Assembly: GCA_031549455.1 (NCBI GenBank)
Contig: JAVBPT010000065.1
Location: 1-32,998 of the forward strand
Origin: JAVBPT01 sp031549455
GTDB taxonomy: Bacteria > Bacillota > Clostridia > Lachnospirales > JAKSVV01
Reading direction: 5' to 3'
DNA: 32,998 nt
The notes under the pieces are model-generated. The model did not search any database. It had not been told where the DNA came from and worked only from the letters and a program-made list of their open reading frames with translations. Every line of letters starts with the position of its first letter. Positions within the stretch are counted from its first letter, which is position 1. Positions 1 to 7,160 of this stretch are shown here, piece after piece. Both the position numbers and the translations under genes were made by a program.

Positions 1-1386
1 AATCAACATTTCCAGTTCTTCTTTTCTGGCCACTTCTTGGTTTTGTCTTAACATAATCACCTTGCCAATGTTTTCACTCGCCACCTTTAGCTTCGTTTTG
101 TTGACAGACGAACTCTCTTCTTCTACTTCTCTAATTTTTCCACTTGCATCTTTTAATAAGGAGGCCTCCTTTGTATCCATTGTTTCCCTTAATAGCCTTA
201 ATATTTCCGATTTGTACCGCTCAAGCTCAACTATTTTTTCTGTGACTTCTTCATAAAGGGCTTCCACATCAACAGAATCAGTGACGTTAACTCCTCCAGC
301 TTGCTTTTTAATCTTTTCTTTCGCCAATCCAATCTGCCTCTCTGCTTTTTCCAAACTCTCTAATGTTATCGCCAGATTCTTGTTTTCCGCTTCCACCGTC
401 AGATTTCCTTTTTCAATCCTGTGCCCAACCTCTTCCAGTTCTCTTCTTTTTCCCTCCACTTCTGTCAACTTTATGCTTAGCTCTTCTATCTCTTTTTCGG
501 TCTGCTTATAGGATTCATAAGCCGATTGAAGACTGGCCATTTTTTCACGCGAGTCTTTTGCAATTTGCTGCTCATTTTGCTTATACTGTACAATTTCCTG
601 GATCTTGTCAAGCTCACTTTTTTTGTTCCTAAACGTTTCTGTCAATTGCTCTAATTCTTTTAGTACTGTTCCCTCCTTTAAATGGTTTTTCTCTAAACCA
701 TCCAGAGTTTCTATTAATCCCTTCTCTTCTTCTTGTTTTTGCTTTAGATCCTTTTTTATATCCGAAAGTTCTGCACTCGCACCCCTTTTTTCAGCAATCT
801 GCTCACTGATTTTACCAATTTCCTCTTCCAAACCCTTTTCAATTTTTACATTGGAGTATGCCTGCTTAAACCCCTCTAATTTAAAAATGGGATCAAAAAT
901 CGTCTTTCTTACCGCCTCTGGTTGCATAAAAGCAAACGTAAACTCTCCCTGTGGAACGCTTACCACATTTTTGTAAACACTTGTGATATCGTCGTCTTCA
1001 TAAAATTCTATATTCTGTCTAATAAATTCTCTCACCTCTGCATTTCCTGACACAACCGCGAGTTCTACACCCTCCTCTATTTTCCGAATAGACCAGCTAT
1101 TATAAGCCGTACTCTTCCCAATCTTTCTATCCGCGATCAACATCTCTCCATGCTTATCTCTAAAATAGACGCGGACACTCCCTTTCTTTTTTCCTTTTCT
1201 TACAAAATAATCCGAAAAATTTTTGGGGGAAATTTGAAAGTCAAAAAGAGCGAAACCAATGCTTTCGATTAGAGTGGTCTTTCCAGCACCATTTTTACCC
1301 GAGATAAAATTGATGCCCTCTTTCAATTCGACCGTTCTAGCATCATATTTTTTAATATTTTCAAGCTCTATCTTTTCTATTAACAT
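1..1386 (-). CDS. SbcC/Rad50-type ATPase, N-terminal part (partial at window edge)
   Basis: The minus strand is open from an ATG at 1386 to the window edge (462 codons, no stop), so this is the N-terminal part of a larger protein. The first residues lead into a P-loop (GKNGAGKTT, about residues 29-37). A Q-loop-like PQGEF lies about residue 137, and a long Glu/Lys-rich heptad region typical of an SMC/Rad50 coiled coil follows. Proteins of this type use ATP to clamp DNA; SbcC works with the nuclease SbcD in end processing. No sbcD precedes it: the gene starts next to a divergent SASP-like gene, so it is either an orphan or has its nuclease downstream, outside the window. The SD before the ATG is weak (AGAGAAAA). 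The Rad50-type class is fairly sure; orthology to SbcC itself is not. Confidence 0.8.
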   Translation of the reverse strand, partial: MLIEKIELENIKKYDARTVELKEGINFISGKNGAGKTTLIESIGFALFDFQISPKNFSDYFVRKGKKKGSVRVYFRDKHGEMLIADRKIGKSTAYNSWSIRKIEEGVELAVVSGNAEVREFIRQNIEFYEDDDITSVYKNVVSVPQGEFTFAFMQPEAVRKTIFDPIFKLEGFKQAYSNVKIEKGLEEEIGKISEQIAEKRGASAELSDIKKDLKQKQEEEKGLIETLDGLEKNHLKEGTVLKELEQLTETFRNKKSELDKIQEIVQYKQNEQQIAKDSREKMASLQSAYESYKQTEKEIEELSIKLTEVEGKRRELEEVGHRIEKGNLTVEAENKNLAITLESLEKAERQIGLAKEKIKKQAGGVNVTDSVDVEALYEEVTEKIVELERYKSEILRLLRETMDTKEASLLKDASGKIREVEEESSSVNKTKLKVASENIGKVIMLRQNQEVARKEELEMLI

Positions 1387-1437
1387 CCATTTTCTCTTTT
1401 TTGTTGTATTATATCAAACATTTTTACTCCTGGATAG

Positions 1438-1467
1438 ATTATTTGATAAAAAAGTGTTTTTTGTCAA
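1438..1467 (-). promoter_or_regulatory. Candidate sigma-A promoter of the SbcC-like gene
   Basis: On the minus strand TTGACA (1467-1462) and AATAAT (1443-1438) are separated by 18 bases, about 50 bases upstream of the ATG at 1386. It overlaps almost completely with the candidate promoter of the divergent SASP-like gene. Confidence 0.5.
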
Positions 1468-1472
1468 TAATA
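1443..1472 (+). promoter_or_regulatory. Candidate promoter of the SASP-like gene
   Basis: TTGATA (1443-1448) and AATAATA (1466-1472) are 17 bases apart, just upstream of the GGAGGTG ribosome binding site at 1480-1486. The hexamers are a partial match both to sigma-A and to forespore sigma-F/G type signals (-10 CATACTA). Since SASP genes are normally sigma-G controlled, a forespore promoter is plausible but not proven. Confidence 0.35.
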
Positions 1473-1495
1473 GTGTTATGGAGGTGGATGGTCAG

Positions 1496-1684
1496 ATGAA
1501 ATTGCCGAATAATGAAGAAATGAAATATGAAATTGCAAAAGAGCTTGGCCTTGAAGATAAGCTTGCAAAGGGTGGATGGAAGTCTCTTACGGCCAGTGAA
1601 ACCGGAAGAATTGGAGGACTTATCAATCACAAAAACAAGCGTTATTTCAAGAAAAAGAATGATAAAAGCAATAACCTATATTAA
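1496..1684 (+). CDS. Alpha/beta-type small acid-soluble spore protein (SASP) family, divergent
   Basis: This is a 62-residue protein. The start is the ATG at 1496, chosen because GGAGGTG lies 9 bases upstream; the longer open frame back to 1259 runs through the opposite gene and lacks an SD. The segment MKYEIAKELGLEDKL...GGW...SLTASETGRIGG matches the first conserved half of alpha/beta-type SASPs, close to the SspF subgroup. It contains a site resembling the GPR protease cleavage site (Glu-Ile-Ala with a following Glu). Family members coat spore DNA and protect it from UV and heat. The usual C-terminal helix (Lys/Arg-Leu-Val-x2-Ala-Glu) is missing; a short basic, Asn/Lys-rich tail replaces it, so DNA binding may differ. 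Family membership is likely; function as a major SASP is uncertain. Confidence 0.75.
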   Translation: MKLPNNEEMKYEIAKELGLEDKLAKGGWKSLTASETGRIGGLINHKNKRYFKKKNDKSNNLY

Positions 1685-1716
1685 TGCAAAGTGGCATTTT
1701 TATAGGTCCTTTTTTG
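1674..1716 (+). terminator. Rho-independent terminator after the SASP-like gene
   Basis: A two-part stem, ACCTAT (1674-1679) with ATAGGT (1702-1707) and inner AATGC with GCATT, is followed by six T residues. It begins within the last codons of the gene. Confidence 0.75.
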
Positions 1717-1748
1717 TCTTTAATTCCAATAAAAATCAAAATTTATTA

Positions 1749-1776
1749 TTGCATCTAAATTTGATTGTGCTATAAT
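1749..1776 (+). promoter_or_regulatory. Sigma-A promoter of the LTA synthase family gene
   Basis: TTGCAT (1749-1754), a 16-base spacer and a perfect TATAAT (1771-1776) lie 24 bases before the ATG at 1800. The predicted leader is very short and carries the SD GAGGAG. Confidence 0.7.
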
Positions 1777-1799
1777 AAAGCTAAATTTGAGGAGAAATA

Positions 1800-4265
1800 A
1801 TGTTACTGAGAAAAGTGCAAAAAAGAATTAATATGTTCTACCTTTTATCTCTTTTTGGAATCAGCTTATTGTTTTACTATAATTTGTTTGCTAAGATGAA
1901 CCTTTCGAGCCTAATTGATTACAACTCTTTTTTATCTTTTCTTTTAACGCCTCTATTTCTTCTCTGTATTAGTTTTATTTATTCCAATACATATGATAAA
2001 AAGATTAAATACTTGGTTTTATTTGTTTATATTGTGATTCTGGTATTGATTTTTTCAAACAAAATTTATATGTACTTTTTTAATGATTACCTTAGTTTTC
2101 AACGTGCTAGTATGTTTGGCATCCTTCCAAATACGGGCAGTATCCTATATGATGCGCTCACGAGTATTCAAATAATTTTCCTCTTCATCTGCATCATCAC
2201 CAATATTGTCCTCTTTTTCAAGAGTCGTTTTAAATTAAAGCATTATAGAAAAATTATGATTTCTACTTTTGGTATTTACTTTATTATGGTTCTGGTATCT
2301 GGTCTTGCTAACTATGAGATCGTTTCTTATTCTATCACTTCTTTCTTTTCCGGAAGCAGTACCAATATTTATGAAAAGAAATATGACGTATATGATTCTT
2401 TAAAAAATAAGGAAATTGTAACCAATGAATATACCGGTGTTGCAAAAGATAAAAACCTGATTATTATTCAGTGTGAATCCTTGCAGAGTATATTTTTGAA
2501 TAGGACCTACAATGATAAGGAGATTCTTCCCAACTTAAATAGTCTCATCAATGAAGACTCCTTGTATTTTAAAAATTATTTTACGCAAGTGGGTTGGGGA
2601 AATACATCCGATGCCGAATTTATCACACTCAACTCATTTTATCCAGTCATTATGGAAAGCGTGTATTCTCGTTTTCCAAAAAACTATTACCGAGGTGTCA
2701 CCAAGCTTCTTAGAGAAAACGGCTACTACACCTCTGCTTTTCATGGTTACTTAAAGGAATTTTGGAATCGTGAGATCATGTATAAGGCAATCGGCTTTGA
2801 CAAATTTTACTCATCAGATTACTATTCAAATGGAAAAACGATTGGATGGGGCGTTTGTGATGTTGACTTTCTAGACACAACAGCCAGCTATCTCAAAGAA
2901 CTTCCTGTTCCGTTTGGCGCTTTTATCATTACGCTTACTTCACACGTTCCGTTTGATACCACCCCCGACATGTCGGATATTGAACTTCTTTCAAAACATG
3001 AAAACACGCTTTTTGGACGATATATCCAAAACATTAACTACTTAGACTCCGCGATTGGTGGTTTTATTGAAAAGTTAAAAGTAAATGGTCTATATGAAAA
3101 TTCTATTATTGCAATCTATGGTGACCATCAGGGTTTAAACATTTCTGTGCCAGAAAATGTGGATTATATGACCGAATATTTGGGAAAACCTTATCTATAT
3201 GATGATATGCTTGGTATTCCTTTCATCATTCACATGCCTGGTCTTATTGAGTCCAAAACCATCGATACCACTTGCGGACAAATTGATTTTTTACCAACTA
3301 TTTTAAATATTATGGGTATCAATAATGACACCATTTATTTTGGTGAAGACATTCTAAATATAGCAGAAGATTCTGATAGAGGAATCGGCGGCACAGCTTT
3401 CATGCCACTTGGGTCTTTTATTAATAAAGATTTTATCTTCCTGACCTCCGTAGATAGCATTCTGGAAAATTCCAAAATCTATCTACGCTCATCAGGCAAA
3501 GAGGTGAAGTCCAATTTAACGGATCGATTGTATAACATCTCAAAGGAACTAATGGAAAAGATTAAACTTTCAAACTCAGTAACTGAAAAAAATCTGATCA
3601 AACCAATCCTAGATAATAATATCATTGCACTGAACAATGTTATTCCACAATTTTTGGTTTGCAACTTCAACTACGATACTGATCACTATGATTACTCAGA
3701 AAGATTGAAAAGTGTTATAAAAGATGGGTACAACCTACTAAGTACAAAAGTTTACTATCGCAATGAGATATTTTATATTAGCAATGCTTTAAATGTAGAG
3801 AATGAAATGACCCTGATCGATTTCTTAAAAGAGGTTTCCAAACAGAAAGATGTTTATGTTATCCTAACTGGAACTGCCGACTTTACACTGGATCTCTTCC
3901 GAATCCTTGGAAGAGAAAATCCGGACCTTGCCACAATTGTGATTCCAGAACTGTATAAGTTGGAAGACTATCAAAATATAAGAGTATTCAATATGAATAC
4001 TCCTATCCTCTGTGTGGATGAGCTCACCAAGACCAACGAAGAGATTGTGAACTTCATCTCTGCAAATGAACTCTTTGCAATTAGCATTAGTAAACGAAAC
4101 TTTAATTCAAATTTGGTTAAACGAATCGTTACTCTTAACAAATTCATCTACGTGAAGGACGTAAATGATGAAGGTGAACTCATTTTCTATACGAATATTG
4201 GGATTAGTGGTTTTTATACCGATTCTCTTACGTATAAAAAAGGTCTCTCTTCTATCAAAAAGTAG
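1800..4265 (+). CDS. LTA synthase family (sulfatase-fold) membrane protein with a GDPD-like C-terminal domain
   Basis: The 821-aa protein has about five N-terminal membrane helices (residues about 12-175) and then an extracellular sulfatase-fold domain (about 215-520). LtaS-type enzymes polymerise glycerol phosphate from phosphatidylglycerol into lipoteichoic acid on the outer face of the membrane. Expected active-site residues are present: E226, nucleophile T269 in GNTSDAEF, W322/R324, H382 in SHVPF, and D442-H443 in GDHQG. Typical LtaS proteins are about 600-700 aa and end soon after this domain. Here residues about 617-815 add a segment whose order resembles a glycerophosphodiester phosphodiesterase (GDPD) barrel, with TL-x-DFL about 671 and a closing GISGFYTDS about 801-809. 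The catalytic His-Arg, Glu-x-Asp and His-Asp positions read Cys-Asn, Ser-x-Lys and Ser-Asn, so this part is probably not catalytic. The SD GAGGAG fixes the start. The LtaS domain is confident; the GDPD relation is inference. Confidence 0.85.
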   Translation: MLLRKVQKRINMFYLLSLFGISLLFYYNLFAKMNLSSLIDYNSFLSFLLTPLFLLCISFIYSNTYDKKIKYLVLFVYIVILVLIFSNKIYMYFFNDYLSFQRASMFGILPNTGSILYDALTSIQIIFLFICIITNIVLFFKSRFKLKHYRKIMISTFGIYFIMVLVSGLANYEIVSYSITSFFSGSSTNIYEKKYDVYDSLKNKEIVTNEYTGVAKDKNLIIIQCESLQSIFLNRTYNDKEILPNLNSLINEDSLYFKNYFTQVGWGNTSDAEFITLNSFYPVIMESVYSRFPKNYYRGVTKLLRENGYYTSAFHGYLKEFWNREIMYKAIGFDKFYSSDYYSNGKTIGWGVCDVDFLDTTASYLKELPVPFGAFIITLTSHVPFDTTPDMSDIELLSKHENTLFGRYIQNINYLDSAIGGFIEKLKVNGLYENSIIAIYGDHQGLNISVPENVDYMTEYLGKPYLYDDMLGIPFIIHMPGLIESKTIDTTCGQIDFLPTILNIMGINNDTIYFGEDILNIAEDSDRGIGGTAFMPLGSFINKDFIFLTSVDSILENSKIYLRSSGKEVKSNLTDRLYNISKELMEKIKLSNSVTEKNLIKPILDNNIIALNNVIPQFLVCNFNYDTDHYDYSERLKSVIKDGYNLLSTKVYYRNEIFYISNALNVENEMTLIDFLKEVSKQKDVYVILTGTADFTLDLFRILGRENPDLATIVIPELYKLEDYQNIRVFNMNTPILCVDELTKTNEEIVNFISANELFAISISKRNFNSNLVKRIVTLNKFIYVKDVNDEGELIFYTNIGISGFYTDSLTYKKGLSSIKK

Positions 4266-4286
4266 CTCTCAATCTGAGCGCTTTTT
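4257..4286. terminator. Bidirectional terminator between convergent genes
   Basis: AAAAAG-TA-GCTC pairs with GAGC-GCTTTTT across a short loop, giving A-runs and T-runs on both sides. Both flanking stop codons (4263-4265 and 4269-4271) lie inside the hairpin, only three bases apart. Confidence 0.75.
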
Positions 4287-4997
4287 CGTTTCCGTTCCAG
4301 TAATCCCCAAATACTGGTTCATCAAAACAAACTTCTGTTTATACTTATCCCAACACAGGAAGTTCTCTATATACCCTAACGCATCCGCATGGTATAACCC
4401 CCACACTTCCTGAAATAAAAGTAGCTGACATCCTCCATCATTTTTGATATCTCCAGGTAGGATCAAACTAATTGGATCCACCTCTCCTGTAATTGGTCTC
4501 TTTAGCTCCCCATCCTCCGTATAAATCTCATCCAAATATTCGTCCTCTCGGTTTGATAAGTCAACTAAGTATTCTGTGTCATTTTCTTTTGAGGTTATTT
4601 TTACAAAATAATTGTCCATGTAACGAACAGTATATTGATATTGTTCATTATAGTACTCACTATCAAACAGTAACTCTTGATCTGATTTCGCGTAAGAATA
4701 GATGTACGAATAGGTAATGGCGCCTGACCCTCCCGAGTCAATGCGAATCATAATGTCTAGTACACCATCTCCATTGAAGTCACACAAAAACAAAGTCGGC
4801 TGATAGCCCACATTTTGCTTTAGCTTTATATTTTTAAATACGCCTGTTCTCCCATCCCTTATTACGAGTGTGATTTGTTCAAAAAGCTCACCATTAGGCA
4901 CCTTCTTACCAGTTAAGTAAATCTGATCAACGTTACCATCTCCCGTCACATCCCCTGTTGTAAAGGCAATTGTATCTTGTTTACGATAATCTGCCAT
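4269..4997 (-). CDS. VCBS/FG-GAP repeat-containing protein
   Basis: This 242-aa protein has no signal peptide or membrane helix. It has three Asp/Gly calcium-binding-like repeats typical of VCBS/FG-GAP beta-propeller blades: GDVTGDGNVD (15-24), DFNGDGVLD (73-81) and a degenerate GDIKNDGG (182-189). I recognise the overall pattern (ITLVIRDGRTG, IDSGGSGA, HADALGYIENFLCWD) as a family common in spore-forming Bacilli and Clostridia whose function is not established. GGAGAGAAG precedes the ATG. The 66-base gap to the upstream gene contains a CATATACT element resembling mother-cell -10 sites, without a convincing -35, so it may either be read from upstream or have its own promoter. Confidence 0.75.
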   Translation of the reverse strand: MADYRKQDTIAFTTGDVTGDGNVDQIYLTGKKVPNGELFEQITLVIRDGRTGVFKNIKLKQNVGYQPTLFLCDFNGDGVLDIMIRIDSGGSGAITYSYIYSYAKSDQELLFDSEYYNEQYQYTVRYMDNYFVKITSKENDTEYLVDLSNREDEYLDEIYTEDGELKRPITGEVDPISLILPGDIKNDGGCQLLLFQEVWGLYHADALGYIENFLCWDKYKQKFVLMNQYLGITGTETKKRSD

Positions 4998-5063
4998 CTT
5001 CTTCTCTCCGCCATTTAAAACGATTCTTTTACAGTATATGAAAGCGGAACGTAAATTAGAAGC

Positions 5064-5948
5064 TTAATAGAATCCGTGGTCGCAGATGGGCTCAATCAGC
5101 ATTTCTCTAAGCCCCTTACCGTAGCTATCACAATACTCAGAAAGAATACACCCCTCTGTGCAATATATCTTTTCTGTGGTGCAATGTTCTCTCGCCACAT
5201 TCCAGTCTATCGTGTTTAACTCAGATATTTTCTTATTATATTTCACACAAAATCTTTTTATCTGCTCTGCTATTTCGAATCGTAGACTTGTCACCTCTTC
5301 CACCGTTACAACTTGCCTTGCCATCAATTTCTGCTTCAACGTCTCATCCAGTACTCTGATTCGTCCCGTTCTTAAGTATAACCTAATAATATGATAATCC
5401 ACAAGCGGTTCTATCCTCTCCTCATCATCTACATGAACAATATCAAGATCGATGAGCAGTTGTGCAAAAAGGTTCGACTTTTTGTGAAGAGGGTCTTCAG
5501 AAAAAACAGGTAAGGCGTTCAGAATGGATAGGACGCCTTTTTCTCCTATAAGACTGCTGGCATTTGAAATTTGATCAAAGAATGATTCTCTTTTTGCTAA
5601 TTCTGTCGCAAGCATTCGAATCATTTTGGCACGCCTTTTCGCATCCACTTTATGTTTCTTTGGATATGTTAAAAAGAATGCTTCCACGTCTCTCTCCTCA
5701 ATACTCATCAGTTTCGCTTCATCTAATCCGGAAGACCAACTATCCAACTTCTGAATAAACTGGGTACATAGATACTCCCAGTTTATATTATGACACACTG
5801 CACAAATATAAAGAAGCATTTTCATTCGCTTTTTGCGCTCTATTCCCATCAGAATAGTTGAGTGTTCTTGATTCCATTTTTCAAGCCATTGCTGAAAATG
5901 GGGAAAGATGTCAAAAAGACGCTCATCCTTTGTCTCAATTCGTTTCAT
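5064..5948 (-). CDS. Divergent endonuclease III-like (HhH-GPD superfamily) Fe-S protein
   Basis: This is a 294-aa soluble protein that I do not recognise as a named family. Two features stand out. The C-terminus has C256-x6-C263-x3-C267-x5-C273, one residue longer than the [4Fe-4S] loop of EndoIII/MutY (C-x6-C-x2-C-x5-C). Upstream, VDYHIIRLYLRTG (183-195) aligns with the EndoIII segment that carries the catalytic Asp (VDTH-x2-R), giving D184 as its counterpart. The helix-hairpin-helix that should precede it (LPGVG in EndoIII) is not clear; LPVFSEDP about 146-153 sits in roughly that place. The order of these elements supports a diverged DNA-glycosylase fold, which I infer rather than demonstrate. 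It has its own candidate promoter and lies upstream of the VCBS gene. Confidence 0.6.
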   Translation of the reverse strand: MKRIETKDERLFDIFPHFQQWLEKWNQEHSTILMGIERKKRMKMLLYICAVCHNINWEYLCTQFIQKLDSWSSGLDEAKLMSIEERDVEAFFLTYPKKHKVDAKRRAKMIRMLATELAKRESFFDQISNASSLIGEKGVLSILNALPVFSEDPLHKKSNLFAQLLIDLDIVHVDDEERIEPLVDYHIIRLYLRTGRIRVLDETLKQKLMARQVVTVEEVTSLRFEIAEQIKRFCVKYNKKISELNTIDWNVAREHCTTEKIYCTEGCILSEYCDSYGKGLREMLIEPICDHGFY

Positions 5949-5966
5949 AAAACCTCTTTTTCCTTT

Positions 5967-5995
5967 ATTCTATCAGAATAATTTAGTGCTTTCAA
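5967..5995 (-). promoter_or_regulatory. Sigma-A promoter of the EndoIII-like gene
   Basis: On the minus strand TTGAAA (5995-5990) and TAGAAT (5972-5967) are 17 bases apart, about 20 bases before the ATG at 5948; AAAGAGG serves as SD. Confidence 0.6.
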
Positions 5996-6021
5996 GGAAA
6001 AAATATTTTTGATAAAACCGC

Positions 6022-6049
6022 TTGCAAATTTAAAAATGTGTGCTATATT
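6022..6049 (+). promoter_or_regulatory. Promoter of hsp20
   Basis: TTGCAA (6022-6027), a 16-base spacer and TATATT (6044-6049) with an upstream TGC (extended -10) lie immediately before the CIRCE operator, which covers the predicted transcription start. Confidence 0.65.
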
Positions 6050-6059
6050 TAAATTGTAA

Positions 6060-6086
6060 TTAGCAATCACTCAAAGTGAGTGCTAA
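6060..6086 (+). promoter_or_regulatory. CIRCE element (HrcA operator)
   Basis: TTAGCAATC, nine bases, then GAGTGCTAA. This matches the CIRCE consensus TTAGCACTC-N9-GAGTGCTAA with one mismatch in the left arm. CIRCE is the binding site of the repressor HrcA, so the downstream hsp20 gene should be induced by heat shock together with the groESL and dnaK operons. hrcA itself is not in the window. Confidence 0.92.
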
Positions 6087-6114
6087 TAAAATATCGATTA
6101 AAGGAGGGATTTTT

Positions 6115-6525
6115 ATGTATGGATTAACATCTTTGGGCCGTAAAAGCCATTATCCATTTGTTTCTAACTTTGATGATCTTGTGGATGGTTTTTTCAACAC
6201 AACGGACACTTTTAAGGTGGATGTAGAGGAAAAAGATGCGGAATACCTTATTACTGCCGAAATGCCCGGTGTCGCCAAAAACGAAATCGATCTTGAAATG
6301 AACAACCAAAACCTGATCATTCATCTCAAAAAGGAAGAGCATATTGACGAAAAGAAGAAAAACTATATCCACAAAGAGACGCACGTTTCTTCCCAAAGTC
6401 GTGGTATATATCTAGCGCATGCCAATGGAGAAAATATAAACGCCAAGCTAGATAATGGTATCCTTAGCATTAAGGTACAAAAGGCAGCAAAAAAAGACAC
6501 ATCCAACAAGATTACAATTGAGTAG
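6115..6525 (+). CDS. Hsp20/alpha-crystallin family small heat-shock protein
   Basis: This is a 136-aa ATP-independent holdase that binds unfolding proteins in the cytoplasm. The start is the ATG at 6115, directed by AAAGGAGGG; an earlier in-frame start at 6076 lies inside the CIRCE operator and is not credible. Residues about 32-125 form the alpha-crystallin domain (FKVDVEEKDAEYLITAEMPGV at the N-side, AKLDNGILSIKVQK at the C-side). The C-terminal ITI motif used in oligomer assembly is present at residues 133-135. The promoter, CIRCE operator and terminator form a self-contained single-gene heat-shock unit. Length and motifs are normal for the family. Confidence 0.93.
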   Translation: MYGLTSLGRKSHYPFVSNFDDLVDGFFNTTDTFKVDVEEKDAEYLITAEMPGVAKNEIDLEMNNQNLIIHLKKEEHIDEKKKNYIHKETHVSSQSRGIYLAHANGENINAKLDNGILSIKVQKAAKKDTSNKITIE

Positions 6526-6526
6526 A

Positions 6527-6556
6527 AAAAGATGCATCCAACTCGATGCATCTTTT
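6527..6556 (+). terminator. Terminator after hsp20
   Basis: A perfect stem AAAAGATGCATC/GATGCATCTTTT closes a 6-base loop right after the stop codon. It may also serve the convergent gene ending at 6592. Confidence 0.85.
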
Positions 6557-6591
6557 GTTTCCATAAAATTTTTATGTTAACTTTATCGTAC

Positions 6592-7149
6592 TTAAGAAAA
6601 AATAAAGTAAGAAATGGGAGACTTTCCCTGGTTGGGTTTGGATATTTTGACAACTTGATATACCTTGCTATCTAAACCAGCCAAAAATCCTTCTACCTCT
6701 CTCACCTCTTCCGCTCCACCGGGATGTTCCACGTATCCTACCACGCTAATCACACCATTCTCTTCCAATAAACCGAGGGCCTCTCTTAGACATTCTATGC
6801 TACTCTCGCTTTTCGTTATAATACTCTCATCCCCACGTGGCAAGTAGCCTAAATTCATGATCATCGCCTTAATCTTTTGTTTCACATATATAGACAAGTT
6901 CGCATGGGAATCCAAAATCCATTGAACCCTCCTCTCTAGGCCTTCCAATTCTAGTTTTTCTTTTGCATTTTGAAGCGCCTGTTCTTGTATGTCAAACGCA
7001 TACACCCTTCCTGAGCTCCCTACGAGTTGCGCGAGGTTGAGGGTATCATTTCCATTCCCAGTTGTTGCATCTACCACTTTATCTCCCTCTTTCAGAATCT
7101 CTTTTAGCACTTCAAAAACTGTATGTGTATTTTTGACAAGCAACTTCAT
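6592..7149 (-). CDS. mnmM: tRNA methyltransferase MnmM (YtqB family, class I SAM-dependent)
   Basis: This 185-aa Rossmann-fold SAM methyltransferase has motif I DATTGNGNDT (about residues 27-36), an acidic residue in VYAFDIQ for the SAM ribose, and the family-typical NLGYLPRGD and ISKPNQGKSP. YtqB/MnmM performs the last methylation of the 5-(methylaminomethyl)-2-thiouridine wobble base in tRNAs of Gram-positive bacteria that lack a bifunctional MnmC. The start is taken at the ATG 7149 because AGGTGA lies 5 bases upstream; the GTG at 7158 overlaps that SD. It follows spoIID by 11 bases, so the two are probably co-transcribed. Confidence 0.85.
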   Translation of the reverse strand: MKLLVKNTHTVFEVLKEILKEGDKVVDATTGNGNDTLNLAQLVGSSGRVYAFDIQEQALQNAKEKLELEGLERRVQWILDSHANLSIYVKQKIKAMIMNLGYLPRGDESIITKSESSIECLREALGLLEENGVISVVGYVEHPGGAEEVREVEGFLAGLDSKVYQVVKISKPNQGKSPISYFIFS

Positions 7150-7160
7150 CTTCTTCACCT

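Noticed and set aside
62..976. Several plus-strand ORFs rich in Ser/Phe/Leu
   Set aside because: They are the antisense reading of the Glu/Lys coiled coil of the SbcC-like gene; the composition is explained by reverse complement of GAA/AAG-rich codons.
1259..1495. In-frame upstream extension of the SASP-like ORF
   Set aside because: It runs antisense through the SbcC-like gene and both promoters and has no SD; the GGAGGTG at 1480-1486 points to the ATG at 1496.
6076..6114. Upstream start for hsp20
   Set aside because: It lies in the CIRCE operator and before the AAAGGAGGG SD.
6363..6653. 96-aa minus-strand ORF across the hsp20 end and the mnmM end
   Set aside because: It is a shadow of two well-supported genes and spans the terminator.
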